A DNA stretch of 20,673 nucleotides from an uncultured Moraxellaceae bacterium (GCA_937952925.1 CALFYA010000142.1:1-20673), one strand, 5' to 3'. Positions 1-6,834 are shown, counted from the first letter of the stretch. A program made the numbers and translations. Notes: a model not told the origin generated them from the letters alone.

Positions 1-111
1 TACCTGCAATGGGATGAGCAGCAATGCCAAGACACCATCTTGCTGCTGGTACAAGCGCAATGCTTAGAAGTGCATGTGAGTGGCAGGGCGATTCGGGAAC
101 GGTATCAGTGA
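1..111 (+). CDS. C-terminal end of an unidentified protein (cut by window edge)
   Basis: The first frame is open from base 1 and ends at TGA 109-111, giving 36 residues that finish GRAIRERYQ. A rho-independent terminator follows seven bases later on the same strand, which supports this being the true end of a plus-strand gene. The piece is mixed hydrophobic and polar (ILLLVQAQCLEVHV), with no motif I recognise, so no function is offered. The gene converges on the mazEF pair. Confidence 0.5.
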   Translation, partial: YLQWDEQQCQDTILLLVQAQCLEVHVSGRAIRERYQ

Positions 112-117
112 AGGCGT

Positions 118-138
118 GCCCCCAGTCGGGGGCTTTTT
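118..138 (+). terminator. Rho-independent terminator
   Basis: A perfect 6-bp stem, GCCCCC (118-123) and GGGGGC (128-133), has a 4-base loop and is followed at once by five T (134-138). It lies just after the stop of the partial gene at the left edge. The minus strand lacks a T run after the stem, so it should act mainly on plus-strand transcripts, although mazF ends only a few bases away. Confidence 0.85.
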
Positions 139-141
139 GCT

Positions 142-483
142 TTATGGGTTAATTATTTCGTTTATTAGGTCAGTAACATCCAACAGCACTGATTCAGGAA
201 CGGTACATGCATACGCAGCATTTCGAGCCGCTAAATCTTGGTTCTTCACATGGTCTGACAACACCACACCACCAACCGCCAGCCCCTCAGGTAATGCCAC
301 TTCAAACGGATAGCCTTTTACTTGTGAGGTGATCGGACAGACCACAGCACGGCCTGTCTTTTGGTGATACGCTTTTGGTGACAGGACAAGGGCAGGACGG
401 CGACCGCCCTGTTCGCGACCAGCTTGTGGCGTAAAGTCCAACCAAATCACATCACCACGATCAGGCGCGGAATACTTCACCAT
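142..483 (-). CDS. mazF: MazF-family toxin, sequence-specific mRNA endoribonuclease
   Basis: This 113-residue protein matches the MazF/PemK family along its whole length: GDVIWLDFTPQAGREQGGRRP near the N-terminus, PALVLSP, then the ITSQVKGYPFEV core and VLSDHVKNQD. MazF toxins cut single-stranded mRNA at short motifs and are held inactive by MazE. The ATG at 483-481 overlaps the end of mazE by 7 bases (shared ATGGTGA), a layout that couples toxin translation to antitoxin translation. Length and motifs are complete, so the toxin is probably functional. The cleavage motif cannot be read from sequence. It converges on the partial gene at the left edge. Confidence 0.93.
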   Translation of the reverse strand: MVKYSAPDRGDVIWLDFTPQAGREQGGRRPALVLSPKAYHQKTGRAVVCPITSQVKGYPFEVALPEGLAVGGVVLSDHVKNQDLAARNAAYACTVPESVLLDVTDLINEIINP

Positions 484-719
484 TGCTCAGAACCCCGTGG
501 TGCATCGTCTTGATCATCTGGCAGGTTTTCAGGAGTGATAGCCGCCAACAGATCGGCAAGCCGTGGCTTTTGTTTGCGTACAGGCTTTAGAGTAATCGTG
601 TGATCGGGATTAACCACCATATCAATAGCATCACCTGCCTTTAGACCAACATCGGCAAGTACGTTGGACGGGATTCTGAGGGCAGCACTATTGCCCCATT
701 TTGCAATCGTTGAAAGCAT
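477..719 (-). CDS. mazE: MazE-family antitoxin
   Basis: This 80-residue protein opens MLSTIAKWGNSAALRIPS, the AbrB-like DNA-binding fold typical of MazE (compare KRWGNSPAVRIP in E. coli). It ends with the acidic ITPENLPDD tail that binds MazF. The ATG at 719-717 was chosen because AAGGG lies at normal Shine-Dalgarno distance upstream and homology starts there. The frame is open further upstream to a TTG at 938, but that extension has no family match. The product should neutralise MazF and repress its own promoter. A perfect palindrome lies about 30 bases upstream of the start (749-763). Confidence 0.93.
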   Translation of the reverse strand: MLSTIAKWGNSAALRIPSNVLADVGLKAGDAIDMVVNPDHTITLKPVRKQKPRLADLLAAITPENLPDDQDDAPRGSEQW

Positions 720-748
720 GACAAGCCCTTTTGATAGATTACCAATGA

Positions 749-763
749 ATCTACATTGTAGAT
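749..763. promoter_or_regulatory. Probable MazE/MazEF operator palindrome
   Basis: ATCTACA and TGTAGAT form a perfect 7-bp inverted repeat around a single T, 30-44 bases before the mazE start. On the minus strand the palindrome contains TACAAT, a good -10 candidate, though no good -35 was seen. MazEF modules are usually autoregulated through palindromes overlapping the promoter, so operator function is inferred from position and symmetry. Confidence 0.5.
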
Positions 764-1009
764 ACATTTGGCTATATTGCATAGTGCATCTTGTGTTATG
801 TAGGGCTATGTTGGTTTGCCCTGAGTAATCGTGACCAACACAGCCGCCACCCATCGGAAAATCACCCACCCAAACCGAACACGCTAGGCCAGCCCATGAA
901 AGCAGCAGGAAAGGCAAAAACAGGGGGGCATTTTTCAAAATGTTGGTATATTTGTTGGTATTGAATTTATTATCATGAATATTAATTTATATTTTTCATG
1001 TGTTTATTT
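764..1009. other. Gene-free AT-rich stretch
   Basis: About 250 bases have no convincing coding sequence on either strand. The open minus-strand frame running into mazE lacks a recognisable family. The right part (960-1009) is very AT-rich and could hold a promoter for the structured segment that follows, but no clean -35/-10 pair can be assigned. A 9-base direct repeat is listed separately. Confidence 0.5.
941..961. repeat. Short tandem direct repeat TGTTGGTAT
   Basis: TGTTGGTAT occurs at 941-949 and again at 953-961, a 12-base period, in the AT-rich gap left of the candidate small RNA. It could be a pair of protein-binding half sites or chance. Confidence 0.4.
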
Positions 1010-1103
1010 TAATGGTTTGGTAGACTCCTCAACCAAACACTAGCCCACGGTGACCCACCGTAGCGCATGAACCCCAAAATCGACAAGGTTCTGGGGTTTT
1101 TTT
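1010..1103 (+). ncRNA. Candidate structured small RNA, three stem-loops
   Basis: Three stem-loops follow one another. The first is GTTTGGT (1015-1021) with ACCAAAC (1032-1038). The second is ACGGTG (1047-1052) with CACCGT (1056-1061). The third is AACCCCA (1070-1076) with TGGGGTT (1092-1098), followed by a T run. The last is a normal rho-independent terminator with no plus-strand gene ending in front of it, so it must close a transcript made from the gene-free region. The 5' end is not defined. A 22-codon frame (975-1043) lies upstream without a ribosome binding site. I recognise no known RNA family. Confidence 0.35.
1070..1103 (+). terminator. Rho-independent terminator without an upstream gene
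   Basis: The stem AACCCCA (1070-1076) / TGGGGTT (1092-1098) is followed by a T run at 1097-1103. It insulates the yefM remnant from upstream transcription and may form the 3' end of the candidate small RNA. Confidence 0.7.
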
Positions 1104-1141
1104 GTTGCCCATAACACCCTATGGCACGATATGCGTTATAT

Positions 1142-1161
1142 TTGTACAGCTAATCGTACAA
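1142..1161. promoter_or_regulatory. YefM-type operator, paired TGTACA sites
   Basis: TGTACA (1143-1148) and CGTACA (1155-1160) lie 12 bases centre to centre, within the inverted arms TTGTAC and GTACAA, just before the antitoxin start. E. coli YefM-YoeB binds paired palindromes with a TGTACA core at the same spacing. A TATATT (1137-1142) abuts the site and could be the -10 element. Confidence 0.6.
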
Positions 1162-1172
1162 GAGGGTGAGCC

Positions 1173-1367
1173 ATGCGTGTTTTAAATTATTTAGAAGTGC
1201 GTGAAAACTTCAAAAGTGTGATTGAGCAGACGATTGATGATGCCGACATCACCATCATCCATCGTCGTGACGGTGAAAATGCTGTATTGATGGGGCAAGA
1301 TTATTACAACAGCCTGATCGAAACCCTACATTTATTGTCTACTCCAGCAAATACCCAAGCCCTCTGA
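1173..1367 (+). CDS. yefM: Truncated YefM/Phd-family antitoxin
   Basis: This 64-residue protein starts MRVLNYLEVRENFKSVIE and includes HRRDGENAVLMGQDYYNSL, matching the DNA-binding and dimerisation half of YefM (E. coli MRTISYSEARQNLSA, NGEAAVLMSLEEYNSLEET). It stops after STPANTQAL, about 20 residues short of the usual length, losing the C-terminal segment that wraps the toxin. AGAGGG lies about seven bases before the ATG. The DNA-binding part and operator remain, so it might still bind DNA, but it probably cannot neutralise a YoeB toxin. The loss comes from an internal deletion shared with the toxin remnant that follows. Confidence 0.8.
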   Translation: MRVLNYLEVRENFKSVIEQTIDDADITIIHRRDGENAVLMGQDYYNSLIETLHLLSTPANTQAL

Positions 1368-1471
1368 CTGGCTACTGGAGTCGGAGGATGAGCGATTCAC
1401 ATCGTTTGGTCTATCGGGTCACAGATACTGAGCTGGTGGTGGTTGCTTGCCGCTTCCATTATGGCGATTGA
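1364..1471 (+). pseudogene. yoeB: C-terminal remnant of a YoeB-family toxin
   Basis: The frame ending at TGA 1469-1471 reads LTGYWSRRMSDSHRLVYRV and then TDTELVVVACRFHYGD. This matches the last ~35 residues of YoeB (E. coli SGFWSRRITEEHRLVYAV, ACRYHY). The first ~50 residues, including the segment with catalytic Glu46, are absent. The conserved Arg of HRLVY and the His of FHY remain. The only ATG (1388) would give 27 residues, so no active RNase is expected. The antitoxin stop at 1365-1367 overlaps the start of the homology, placing the deletion junction near 1360. Confidence 0.82.
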
Positions 1472-1533
1472 TATCAGCCGCTCCACATGGGCAGTGATTC
1501 GTGGCAAACTCAAACATGCATGACCCTTGACCT

Positions 1534-2019
1534 ATGCATCTATTCGTTTTGATTGGAATCGTGATCGGTTTGTCGCTCGCATCTTGCAGTGTGGTCTATC
1601 GGATGGAGGATATCCAGATCATCCCACAACTCACCTCTGATGATCGGGTGATTGCATCTCATCGATGGCATGGTGTGGATTCACCCAGAATCATATCAAG
1701 CCATCTGGCCGGTCAGCAAATTTTCATCAAATTTGAACAACAAAACCTTTATCTTGAGCTTGGTAAAGCGAGCCGTCATCGTTTAAAAATCGTAGCGTTA
1801 GATGCATGTATGCAAGTTAGCCCTCCAATCACTGTGTGGCTAGAGGGAGCCATTGGACGACCAAACTGGACAATTTCGCATCAACAATGTCCAAAAAATC
1901 ATCGCTATACGTTGAACCTTGAGCTGATAGATCTGCACAACCAGCAGATCGTGGCGACTAAAACGATGCATTACACTCTTGCAAAACAAGGTTCTCGGAT
2001 GCTCGTCGATGGAATCTGA
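1534..2019 (+). CDS. Predicted lipoprotein of unknown function
   Basis: This 161-residue protein begins MHLFVLIGIVIGLSLASC, a hydrophobic signal segment ending in the lipobox LASC, so Cys18 would be lipidated. The mature part has alternating short hydrophobic stretches (IFIKFEQQNLYLEL, YTLNLELIDL) that suggest a beta-rich periplasmic domain. An in-frame stop four bases upstream forces the start at 1534 or later. There is no clear Shine-Dalgarno and the signal has no Lys or Arg before the hydrophobic core, both unusual. I recognise no family. It sits alone between the YoeB remnant and pyrE. Confidence 0.6.
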   Translation: MHLFVLIGIVIGLSLASCSVVYRMEDIQIIPQLTSDDRVIASHRWHGVDSPRIISSHLAGQQIFIKFEQQNLYLELGKASRHRLKIVALDACMQVSPPITVWLEGAIGRPNWTISHQQCPKNHRYTLNLELIDLHNQQIVATKTMHYTLAKQGSRMLVDGI

Positions 2020-2108
2020 GCATCGTGATTCAACAGAAATGGATGAATAGACAGGGTATTCTGAGCAAAAGCTGATGCTGCCGCTGGTGTGTACCCACAT
2101 CCGACATT

Positions 2109-2117
2109 TGCTATCAT
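2109..2117 (+). promoter_or_regulatory. Probable extended -10 promoter of pyrE
   Basis: TGCTATCAT fits an extended -10 (TGn plus TATCAT) 36 bases before the pyrE start. No good -35 lies 17 bases upstream, as is common for extended -10 promoters. No pyrimidine-type attenuator was seen in the leader. Confidence 0.4.
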
Positions 2118-2153
2118 CACGCCTTTCATCCAACCGCCTGCTGGAGCATCGCC

Positions 2154-2807
2154 ATGTCTGCGATTCAACCCTTTAGTCCCCAAGCCCTGATTGAGCTGGC
2201 CTTGTCGCGTGGCGTGCTGAAATTTGGTGAATTTAGCCTCAAGTCGGGTCGTATCAGCCCCTATTTTTTCAATGCAGGCTTGTTTAACGATGGCGAAGCC
2301 TTGTCGCTGCTCGCGAGTGGTTATGCGCAAACGCTGATGGCTTGTGAAGGCGTCAGTGTGATTTTTGGGCCTGCTTACAAGGGTATTCCATTGGCTGCGG
2401 TCACCGCTTCTGCGTTGTGGCATGAGCATGGCATGAATGTGCCTTGGGCATTTAACCGCAAAGAAGCCAAAGATCATGGCGAAGGCGGTGTACTGGTGGG
2501 TGCATCGGTGGCCGGTCAGCGCGTGTGGATTTTGGATGATGTGATTACCGCGGGTACAGCGGTGCGTGAAGTGATGTCGATCTTGAGTGCAGCAGGTGCA
2601 ACCGTCGCAGGGGTGTTGGTGGCGCTAGATCGGCAAGAACGTGGGCAAGGTGAGCTGTCGGCGATTCAAGAAGTGGAAAAAGAGTTTGGGATTCCGGTAC
2701 ACGCGCTGATCACCATGACAGATTTGATGGATTATCTGAAAAAACAAGGCCGTGATGGTGATCTTGAGCGGATGCAAGCGTATCGTGCGCAGTATGGGAT
2801 TGCCTAA
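2154..2807 (+). CDS. pyrE: Orotate phosphoribosyltransferase
   Basis: PyrE joins orotate to PRPP to form orotidine 5'-phosphate, the fifth step of pyrimidine synthesis, in the cytoplasm as a dimer. The 217-residue length is typical. Visible family features are FGEFSLKSGRISPYFFNAG (residues 24-42), GPAYKGIPLA (72-81), the flexible catalytic loop KEAKDHGEGG (103-112) and the PRPP-binding signature ILDDVITAGTA (126-136). GGAG lies seven bases before the ATG. The gene has its own promoter-like sequence and terminator and so looks monocistronic. Confidence 0.97.
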   Translation: MSAIQPFSPQALIELALSRGVLKFGEFSLKSGRISPYFFNAGLFNDGEALSLLASGYAQTLMACEGVSVIFGPAYKGIPLAAVTASALWHEHGMNVPWAFNRKEAKDHGEGGVLVGASVAGQRVWILDDVITAGTAVREVMSILSAAGATVAGVLVALDRQERGQGELSAIQEVEKEFGIPVHALITMTDLMDYLKKQGRDGDLERMQAYRAQYGIA

Positions 2808-2816
2808 CCCATCTTG

Positions 2817-2839
2817 AGCCGACCGATGTCGGCTTTTTT
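2817..2839 (+). terminator. Rho-independent terminator of pyrE
   Basis: A perfect 6-bp stem, GCCGAC (2818-2823) and GTCGGC (2828-2833), with loop CGAT is followed by six T (2834-2839). It starts 10 bases after the pyrE stop. Confidence 0.92.
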
Positions 2840-2890
2840 GTTGCATAGCGTGCAAAATGCCCTCACCATACACTTTTGGGGATTGCTCGC

Positions 2891-2896
2891 TATACT
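2891..2896 (+). promoter_or_regulatory. Likely -10 element of gshB
   Basis: TATACT lies 32 bases upstream of the gshB ATG, within CGCTATACTCC. A closely similar GCGTATACTCC precedes the next gene downstream (3912-3922). No convincing -35 was found. Confidence 0.35.
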
Positions 2897-2927
2897 CCTG
2901 TGCATCTCACATTGGTACAGGTCAACC

Positions 2928-3866
2928 ATGCGCGTTCTCGTGATTATGGATCCAATCGAACGGATCAACCTCAAAAAAGACTCCACCATGGCGATGCTGT
3001 GGGCGGCAGTTCGGCGTGGGCATACTTTGGGTTACGCCCTACAAGACGATTTATTTATTGATCAAGGCCAAGCCTACGGGCAAATCAAGCCCTTGACTGT
3101 ATTTGAACATAGCCAAGATTACTATCAGTTGGGCGACGCGCAAACCGAGCGGCTCGCCAGCTACGACGTGATTTTGATGCGCAAAGATCCGCCGTTTGAT
3201 CTGCGCTTTATCTACACCACTTATATGCTTGAGCAGGCCGAGCGCGAAGGCGCGTGGGTGATCAACAAACCGCAAAGCCTACGCGATTGCAACGAAAAGC
3301 TCTTTGCCACCCAGTTCCCCGACCTCATGGTGCCCACACGGGTGACCAGCAGCCAAACCTTGATCCGTGAGTTTTTGGCTGAGCATGGCGATATTATTGT
3401 CAAACCACTCGATGGCATGGGCGGCATGGGGATTTTTCGCCTACAAGTCGGCAGTCCCAATATTGGCTCGACGCTGGAGATGCTGACCGGCATGGGGCAG
3501 TGGCCGATCATGGCGCAAAAGTACATCCCCGAGATTGTCGATGGCGACAAGCGCATCTTGATGATCAATGGCGAACCGGTACCGTATTGTTTGGCGCGGA
3601 TTCCACAAGCCGGTGAAACCCGTGGCAATTTGGCAGCGGGTGGTCGCGGCGAAGCCCGCCCACTGACTGAGCGAGATCGTGCGATTGCCGCCCAAGTTGG
3701 CTCTGTGCTGCGTGAGAAAGGCTTGGTATTTGTGGGTCTGGATGTGATTGGCGATTATGTCACCGAGATCAATGTGACTAGCCCCACCTGCATCCGCGAG
3801 ATTGATGCGCAGTTTGGCACCTCGATTGCCGATGATCTGTTTGCGGTACTCGAGCAAGGCCGCTAG
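2928..3866 (+). CDS. gshB: Glutathione synthetase
   Basis: GshB performs the ATP-dependent ligation of gamma-glutamylcysteine and glycine to make glutathione. The 312-residue ATP-grasp protein shows MRVLVIMDPIERINLKKDST at the start, MRKDPPFD (84-91), the glycine-rich ATP loop VKPLDGMGGMGIF (158-170), and the C-terminal EINVTSPTCIREI, all family hallmarks. The start at 2928 was chosen because the E. coli protein begins at the same motif and AGG lies six bases upstream. The frame is open 38 codons further, but that part crosses the pyrE terminator. It is independent of pyrE because of that terminator. Confidence 0.97.
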   Translation: MRVLVIMDPIERINLKKDSTMAMLWAAVRRGHTLGYALQDDLFIDQGQAYGQIKPLTVFEHSQDYYQLGDAQTERLASYDVILMRKDPPFDLRFIYTTYMLEQAEREGAWVINKPQSLRDCNEKLFATQFPDLMVPTRVTSSQTLIREFLAEHGDIIVKPLDGMGGMGIFRLQVGSPNIGSTLEMLTGMGQWPIMAQKYIPEIVDGDKRILMINGEPVPYCLARIPQAGETRGNLAAGGRGEARPLTERDRAIAAQVGSVLREKGLVFVGLDVIGDYVTEINVTSPTCIREIDAQFGTSIADDLFAVLEQGR

Positions 3867-3875
3867 TCTCCAGAT

Positions 3876-3891
3876 TCCCTTGTATCAGGGA
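3876..3891 (+). other. Small stem-loop after gshB
   Basis: TCCCT (3876-3880) and AGGGA (3887-3891) pair around a 6-base loop ten bases after the gshB stop. There is no T run, so it may stabilise the 3' end and is at best a weak terminator. Confidence 0.35.
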
Positions 3892-3913
3892 CATCAGACC
3901 CGCTAAAACGTGC

Positions 3914-3940
3914 GTATACTCCAGAGTTTTGGTGTATACC
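3914..3940 (+). promoter_or_regulatory. Paired GTATAC sites and -10-like sequence
   Basis: GTATAC occurs at 3914-3919 and 3934-3939, 20 bases apart (about two helical turns), 30-55 bases before the next start codon. TATACT (3915-3920) could be a -10 element and the pair could be an operator. No -35 is evident. Confidence 0.25.
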
Positions 3941-3968
3941 ACGTTGTTGATTGAAAAGAGGGTAGCGC

Positions 3969-5570
3969 ATGGATCTGTTGGCATTGGCGCGTGAGGCAAC
4001 TGCTGCAAAAGACTGGCCGACCGCAGCCAATTACTGGCGTCAATATTTGGCACAAGAACCCCTGCAAAACGAACGAGATGCTGTTGCGGCACTGCGCGTC
4101 TTTGTATTGACCAAGCAAATGGATGAGGCCAAAAAGGTCGGCATGTTTGCCCGCAAGGCATATCCTGAGTCGGTATCGGTACTGCGCTTGTTTATTCAGG
4201 TGATGGTGGCGTCCAAACACTGGCTTAAGGTGATGGAGCTGAGCCAGCAAGTCTTTAAACTATTAGAAACGCCTGCGCTAGCTGATGATGTGAGCTTTTT
4301 AAGTGCACTGATTCAGTTTATCCGCCGCAACCCTGTCGAGCGTGCAGAAGTGCTCGGTTATTTTGATCAAGCCATGCGTCATCATGGCCGCCATTATCGG
4401 TTGGTATCGATCAAAGCGCGTTATTTTGAGATTGTGCATGACTATCCGGCGGCCTGCCACGAGTGGCAGTATCTGAGCGAGCAGCATCTTGACGAAATGA
4501 CCATGTTTAATTGGGGGGAATATGTCCGCGTGCTGCATGCAAGTGGACTGTTTGAGCAAGCCAAACAGCAACTGGCGATGGCTCAAGCACGCTTCCCAGA
4601 TTCCAAGGAGCTCGCAGCCGAGCAAAAGAAAAACGATATTTTAAATCAAACCACGTATCAGGTACTCGCTGAAGACCCGATGTACAAGGTGACTTATTTC
4701 AAGCAAAAACAACCGACCGATGTGATGTTTATCACCTTTGGCACAGCGCCCACCACCATCACCTCGATTCCATTTGGGCAAGATTTTTTGCTCAAACAAG
4801 GCTTTGATTTGATTTATGTCGCGCAGGCGGTGCGTACTCAATATCAAGGGTTATCGATTGAAGCTTTTTATGAGGCAGTCAAAGCGGTGATCCCCAATAA
4901 ACGGGTGTTTACTTATGGCTCAAGCTTGGGTGCATATTGCGCGATTTATTTTGCCGGTTGTATTGATGCCACTGCGATTTCGGCAGGCTGTCGTAACCCC
5001 TGCGATCCTTGCCTGAAAAAATACCCCAATATTGATGTCGGCCCTCATCAGTTTGAGCCGTATCATCATCGCCCAATCAAAGACAACCCCATTTCAAGCA
5101 AGCCGCCGTTTGTGTTGTTTGACCCCACCTACAAGGTGGATGTCACCATGTTTGAAGAGCAGATCTTGCCGGCCTATCCCAATGCCCATGTCTGGAAAGT
5201 CCCACATGCAAGTCATCCATCGTTGCATCTGCTGCTGGAGCTGGGTGTGCTCAAAGACTTTGTGCTGACAATTGTCCGTGAAAATCGATTTATTGACCAA
5301 CACTTGCCGTTTGAAAGCAGTGCGCTTTGGCACTATGAGCGAGCCGATTGGTTGGCGCGTGAGCAGCAGGATGTGAGCGGTGCAATTGAGCATTTGCGGC
5401 GTTCGCTCGCCATCAAAAAGCGTTCGGATGCTTATATTTTGTTGGTCAAATTACTGGCACAACAAGGGCTACACGCCGAAGCCGTTGCGACACGGCTAGA
5501 GGGCTTGCAGCATTTTGCCAAACATAAAGGGCTATTGATGCTCAAAGTGACCCCGCCACAAGTGGCGTAG
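3969..5570 (+). CDS. TPR-like protein with an embedded alpha/beta-hydrolase-like domain
   Basis: The 533-residue protein has three parts. Residues 1-225 are helical repeats resembling TPRs (AREATAAKDWPTAANYWRQY, FEQAKQQLAMAQARFPDS). Residues 240-440 look like an alpha/beta hydrolase, with the nucleophile elbow YGSSLGAY (G317-S319-G321), a possible acid at D385 or D391 and a possible His at H413 or H416. Residues 455-525 return to TPR-like helices (GAIEHLRRSLAIKKRSDAY). A cluster CRNPCDPC (341-348) follows the elbow strand. No signal peptide or membrane segment is seen, so it is probably cytoplasmic. AGAGGG precedes the ATG. The substrate is unknown; similar architectures occur near surface polysaccharide genes, but nothing here shows that role. 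Confidence 0.75.
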   Translation: MDLLALAREATAAKDWPTAANYWRQYLAQEPLQNERDAVAALRVFVLTKQMDEAKKVGMFARKAYPESVSVLRLFIQVMVASKHWLKVMELSQQVFKLLETPALADDVSFLSALIQFIRRNPVERAEVLGYFDQAMRHHGRHYRLVSIKARYFEIVHDYPAACHEWQYLSEQHLDEMTMFNWGEYVRVLHASGLFEQAKQQLAMAQARFPDSKELAAEQKKNDILNQTTYQVLAEDPMYKVTYFKQKQPTDVMFITFGTAPTTITSIPFGQDFLLKQGFDLIYVAQAVRTQYQGLSIEAFYEAVKAVIPNKRVFTYGSSLGAYCAIYFAGCIDATAISAGCRNPCDPCLKKYPNIDVGPHQFEPYHHRPIKDNPISSKPPFVLFDPTYKVDVTMFEEQILPAYPNAHVWKVPHASHPSLHLLLELGVLKDFVLTIVRENRFIDQHLPFESSALWHYERADWLAREQQDVSGAIEHLRRSLAIKKRSDAYILLVKLLAQQGLHAEAVATRLEGLQHFAKHKGLLMLKVTPPQVA

Positions 5571-5583
5571 TGTGATCCGTAAA

Positions 5584-5606
5584 TGGTGTGTTTGTCGTGC
5601 ACACCA
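5584..5606 (+). other. Stem-loop between hydrolase and beta-helix genes
   Basis: TGGTGTG (5584-5590) and CACACCA (5600-5606) form a perfect 7-bp stem with a 9-base loop, 13 bases after the stop at 5570. No T run follows, so intrinsic termination is doubtful. Confidence 0.4.
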
Positions 5607-5678
5607 CAACAATTTGCCTCATGACAGGCGCGTGATCCACCGTTAAGGTGAGTCCACACCTGTTGTGAGAGCTGCAAA

Positions 5679-6791
5679 ATGCATCGTGCAAACCCCTGTT
5701 GTTGGTCGATTGGTGTGATGGTGCTGAGTCTGGTGGGTTGTGCCACTGCAGCACCTCCACAAACTCAAAAAGTACAAACAGTCAATTTATCTGGCGATGT
5801 CAAACTTGAGCCAAAAACCTACACCAATACTCAATTTGTGATTAAACAAAGCAATACTCATCTGGATTGCCAAAATGCGCTGATTGATGGCGGTGGTGTG
5901 GTGCTGACTGGTCTACGGATTGTGAGTGATGGCTCTGCACCGCTGAACAATGTGACGGTCAAAAATTGCCGTTTTCGCAACTTTGATACGTCTGGAATCC
6001 GGATCTATTTCCAAGGAAACGATACGGTAAAGCTCCAATATTCGATGGACGAGCGCTATCGGCTTGCACCTCAGCAGGTCAAAATCACCAATGTCGTCAT
6101 CGAAGATACTGCAAAATCTGGTCTATACGTCGATGATTATGTTCAGGATGTTGTACTTGATGGCTTGACCGTGCGCCGTGCAGGCGGCACAGGCGTGTAT
6201 TTGGAGCATCACTCGCGCCGCACCACCATTCAAAATTCGACTTTTGAGCAAAATGGTTTTCGAGATGGAGGAAAGCCTGTCCGAGAAGCGATTGCAATCG
6301 ACTCATCAATGTACAACACGATCCGTAATAACGTATTTCGTGCCAATGCCAAAGGTGGGGTGTTTTTATACAAAAACTGTGGTGAACGTTTTTCGACAGG
6401 TAAGGCCGTGCTGCGTACTTACGAGGCGTCGTTTAATCTGATTGAAAACAACCGTTTTATCGATATGCCGACCGGTGTATGGCTGGCATCCCGTCAAAGT
6501 AAAAAGCTTGATAAATGGGATTGTGGTGATACGCCGCTTGATGAAACAGGCACTTATTTTCAAGACTACGCCCGCAACAACACGGTACAAGGCAATACCT
6601 TTTGTAATATTGCCAAGCCGGTGATCATTGAAGACAACGACAACAAAATTGTGCGTAATCGTTATGCCAACGCCAAACAGATGTTTGCCGAAATTACCCA
6701 TCCGCCACGCGCCAAAGTGCTCGGACAAAAAGTAACCGGAACGGTACTAGAGGCCAATACGGAGGATGCAGGCAGTTGCAGGATGCAGTAA
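5679..6791 (+). CDS. Right-handed beta-helix lipoprotein
   Basis: The 370-residue protein begins with a signal segment ending LSLVGC, a clear lipobox, so Cys21 should carry the lipid. The body shows repeated beta-helix rungs of the PbH1/NosD type: NVTVKNCRFRNFDTSGIRIY, DVVLDGLTVRRAGGTGVYLE, TTIQNSTFEQNGF, NTIRNNVFRANAKGGVFLY, NLIENNRFIDMPTGVWL and NTVQGNTFCN. Such folds occur in polysaccharide lyases, epimerases and adhesins, but no catalytic set is identifiable, so activity is not assigned. The ATG at 5679 lacks a strong Shine-Dalgarno. It follows the hydrolase-like gene in the same direction after 108 bases. Confidence 0.8.
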   Translation: MHRANPCCWSIGVMVLSLVGCATAAPPQTQKVQTVNLSGDVKLEPKTYTNTQFVIKQSNTHLDCQNALIDGGGVVLTGLRIVSDGSAPLNNVTVKNCRFRNFDTSGIRIYFQGNDTVKLQYSMDERYRLAPQQVKITNVVIEDTAKSGLYVDDYVQDVVLDGLTVRRAGGTGVYLEHHSRRTTIQNSTFEQNGFRDGGKPVREAIAIDSSMYNTIRNNVFRANAKGGVFLYKNCGERFSTGKAVLRTYEASFNLIENNRFIDMPTGVWLASRQSKKLDKWDCGDTPLDETGTYFQDYARNNTVQGNTFCNIAKPVIIEDNDNKIVRNRYANAKQMFAEITHPPRAKVLGQKVTGTVLEANTEDAGSCRMQ

Positions 6792-6834
6792 GCCGATATC
6801 GTCCTGCTGACAACGCAAATTTGTGGTGGGGGAG

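Noticed and set aside
118..133. Hairpin 118-133 as a terminator for mazF as well
   Set aside because: On the minus strand no T run follows the stem, so intrinsic termination of mazEF there is not supported.
720..938. In-frame upstream extension of mazE from a TTG at 938, with a signal-like start
   Set aside because: MazE homology and a good Shine-Dalgarno begin at 719; the extension would translate through the operator palindrome and matches nothing known.
1461..1523. Short frame MAIDISRSTWAVIRGKLKHA after the YoeB remnant
   Set aside because: Twenty residues, no ribosome binding site and no recognisable family; it overlaps the end of the YoeB remnant.
1971..2477. Long minus-strand open frame across the lipoprotein end and pyrE
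   Set aside because: It is antisense to a clear pyrE and encodes no recognisable protein. The many other antisense frames over conserved genes were dropped for the same reason.
2814..2927. 38-codon N-terminal extension of gshB
   Set aside because: It would start inside the pyrE terminator and lies upstream of the conserved family start, which has its own ribosome binding site and -10-like sequence.
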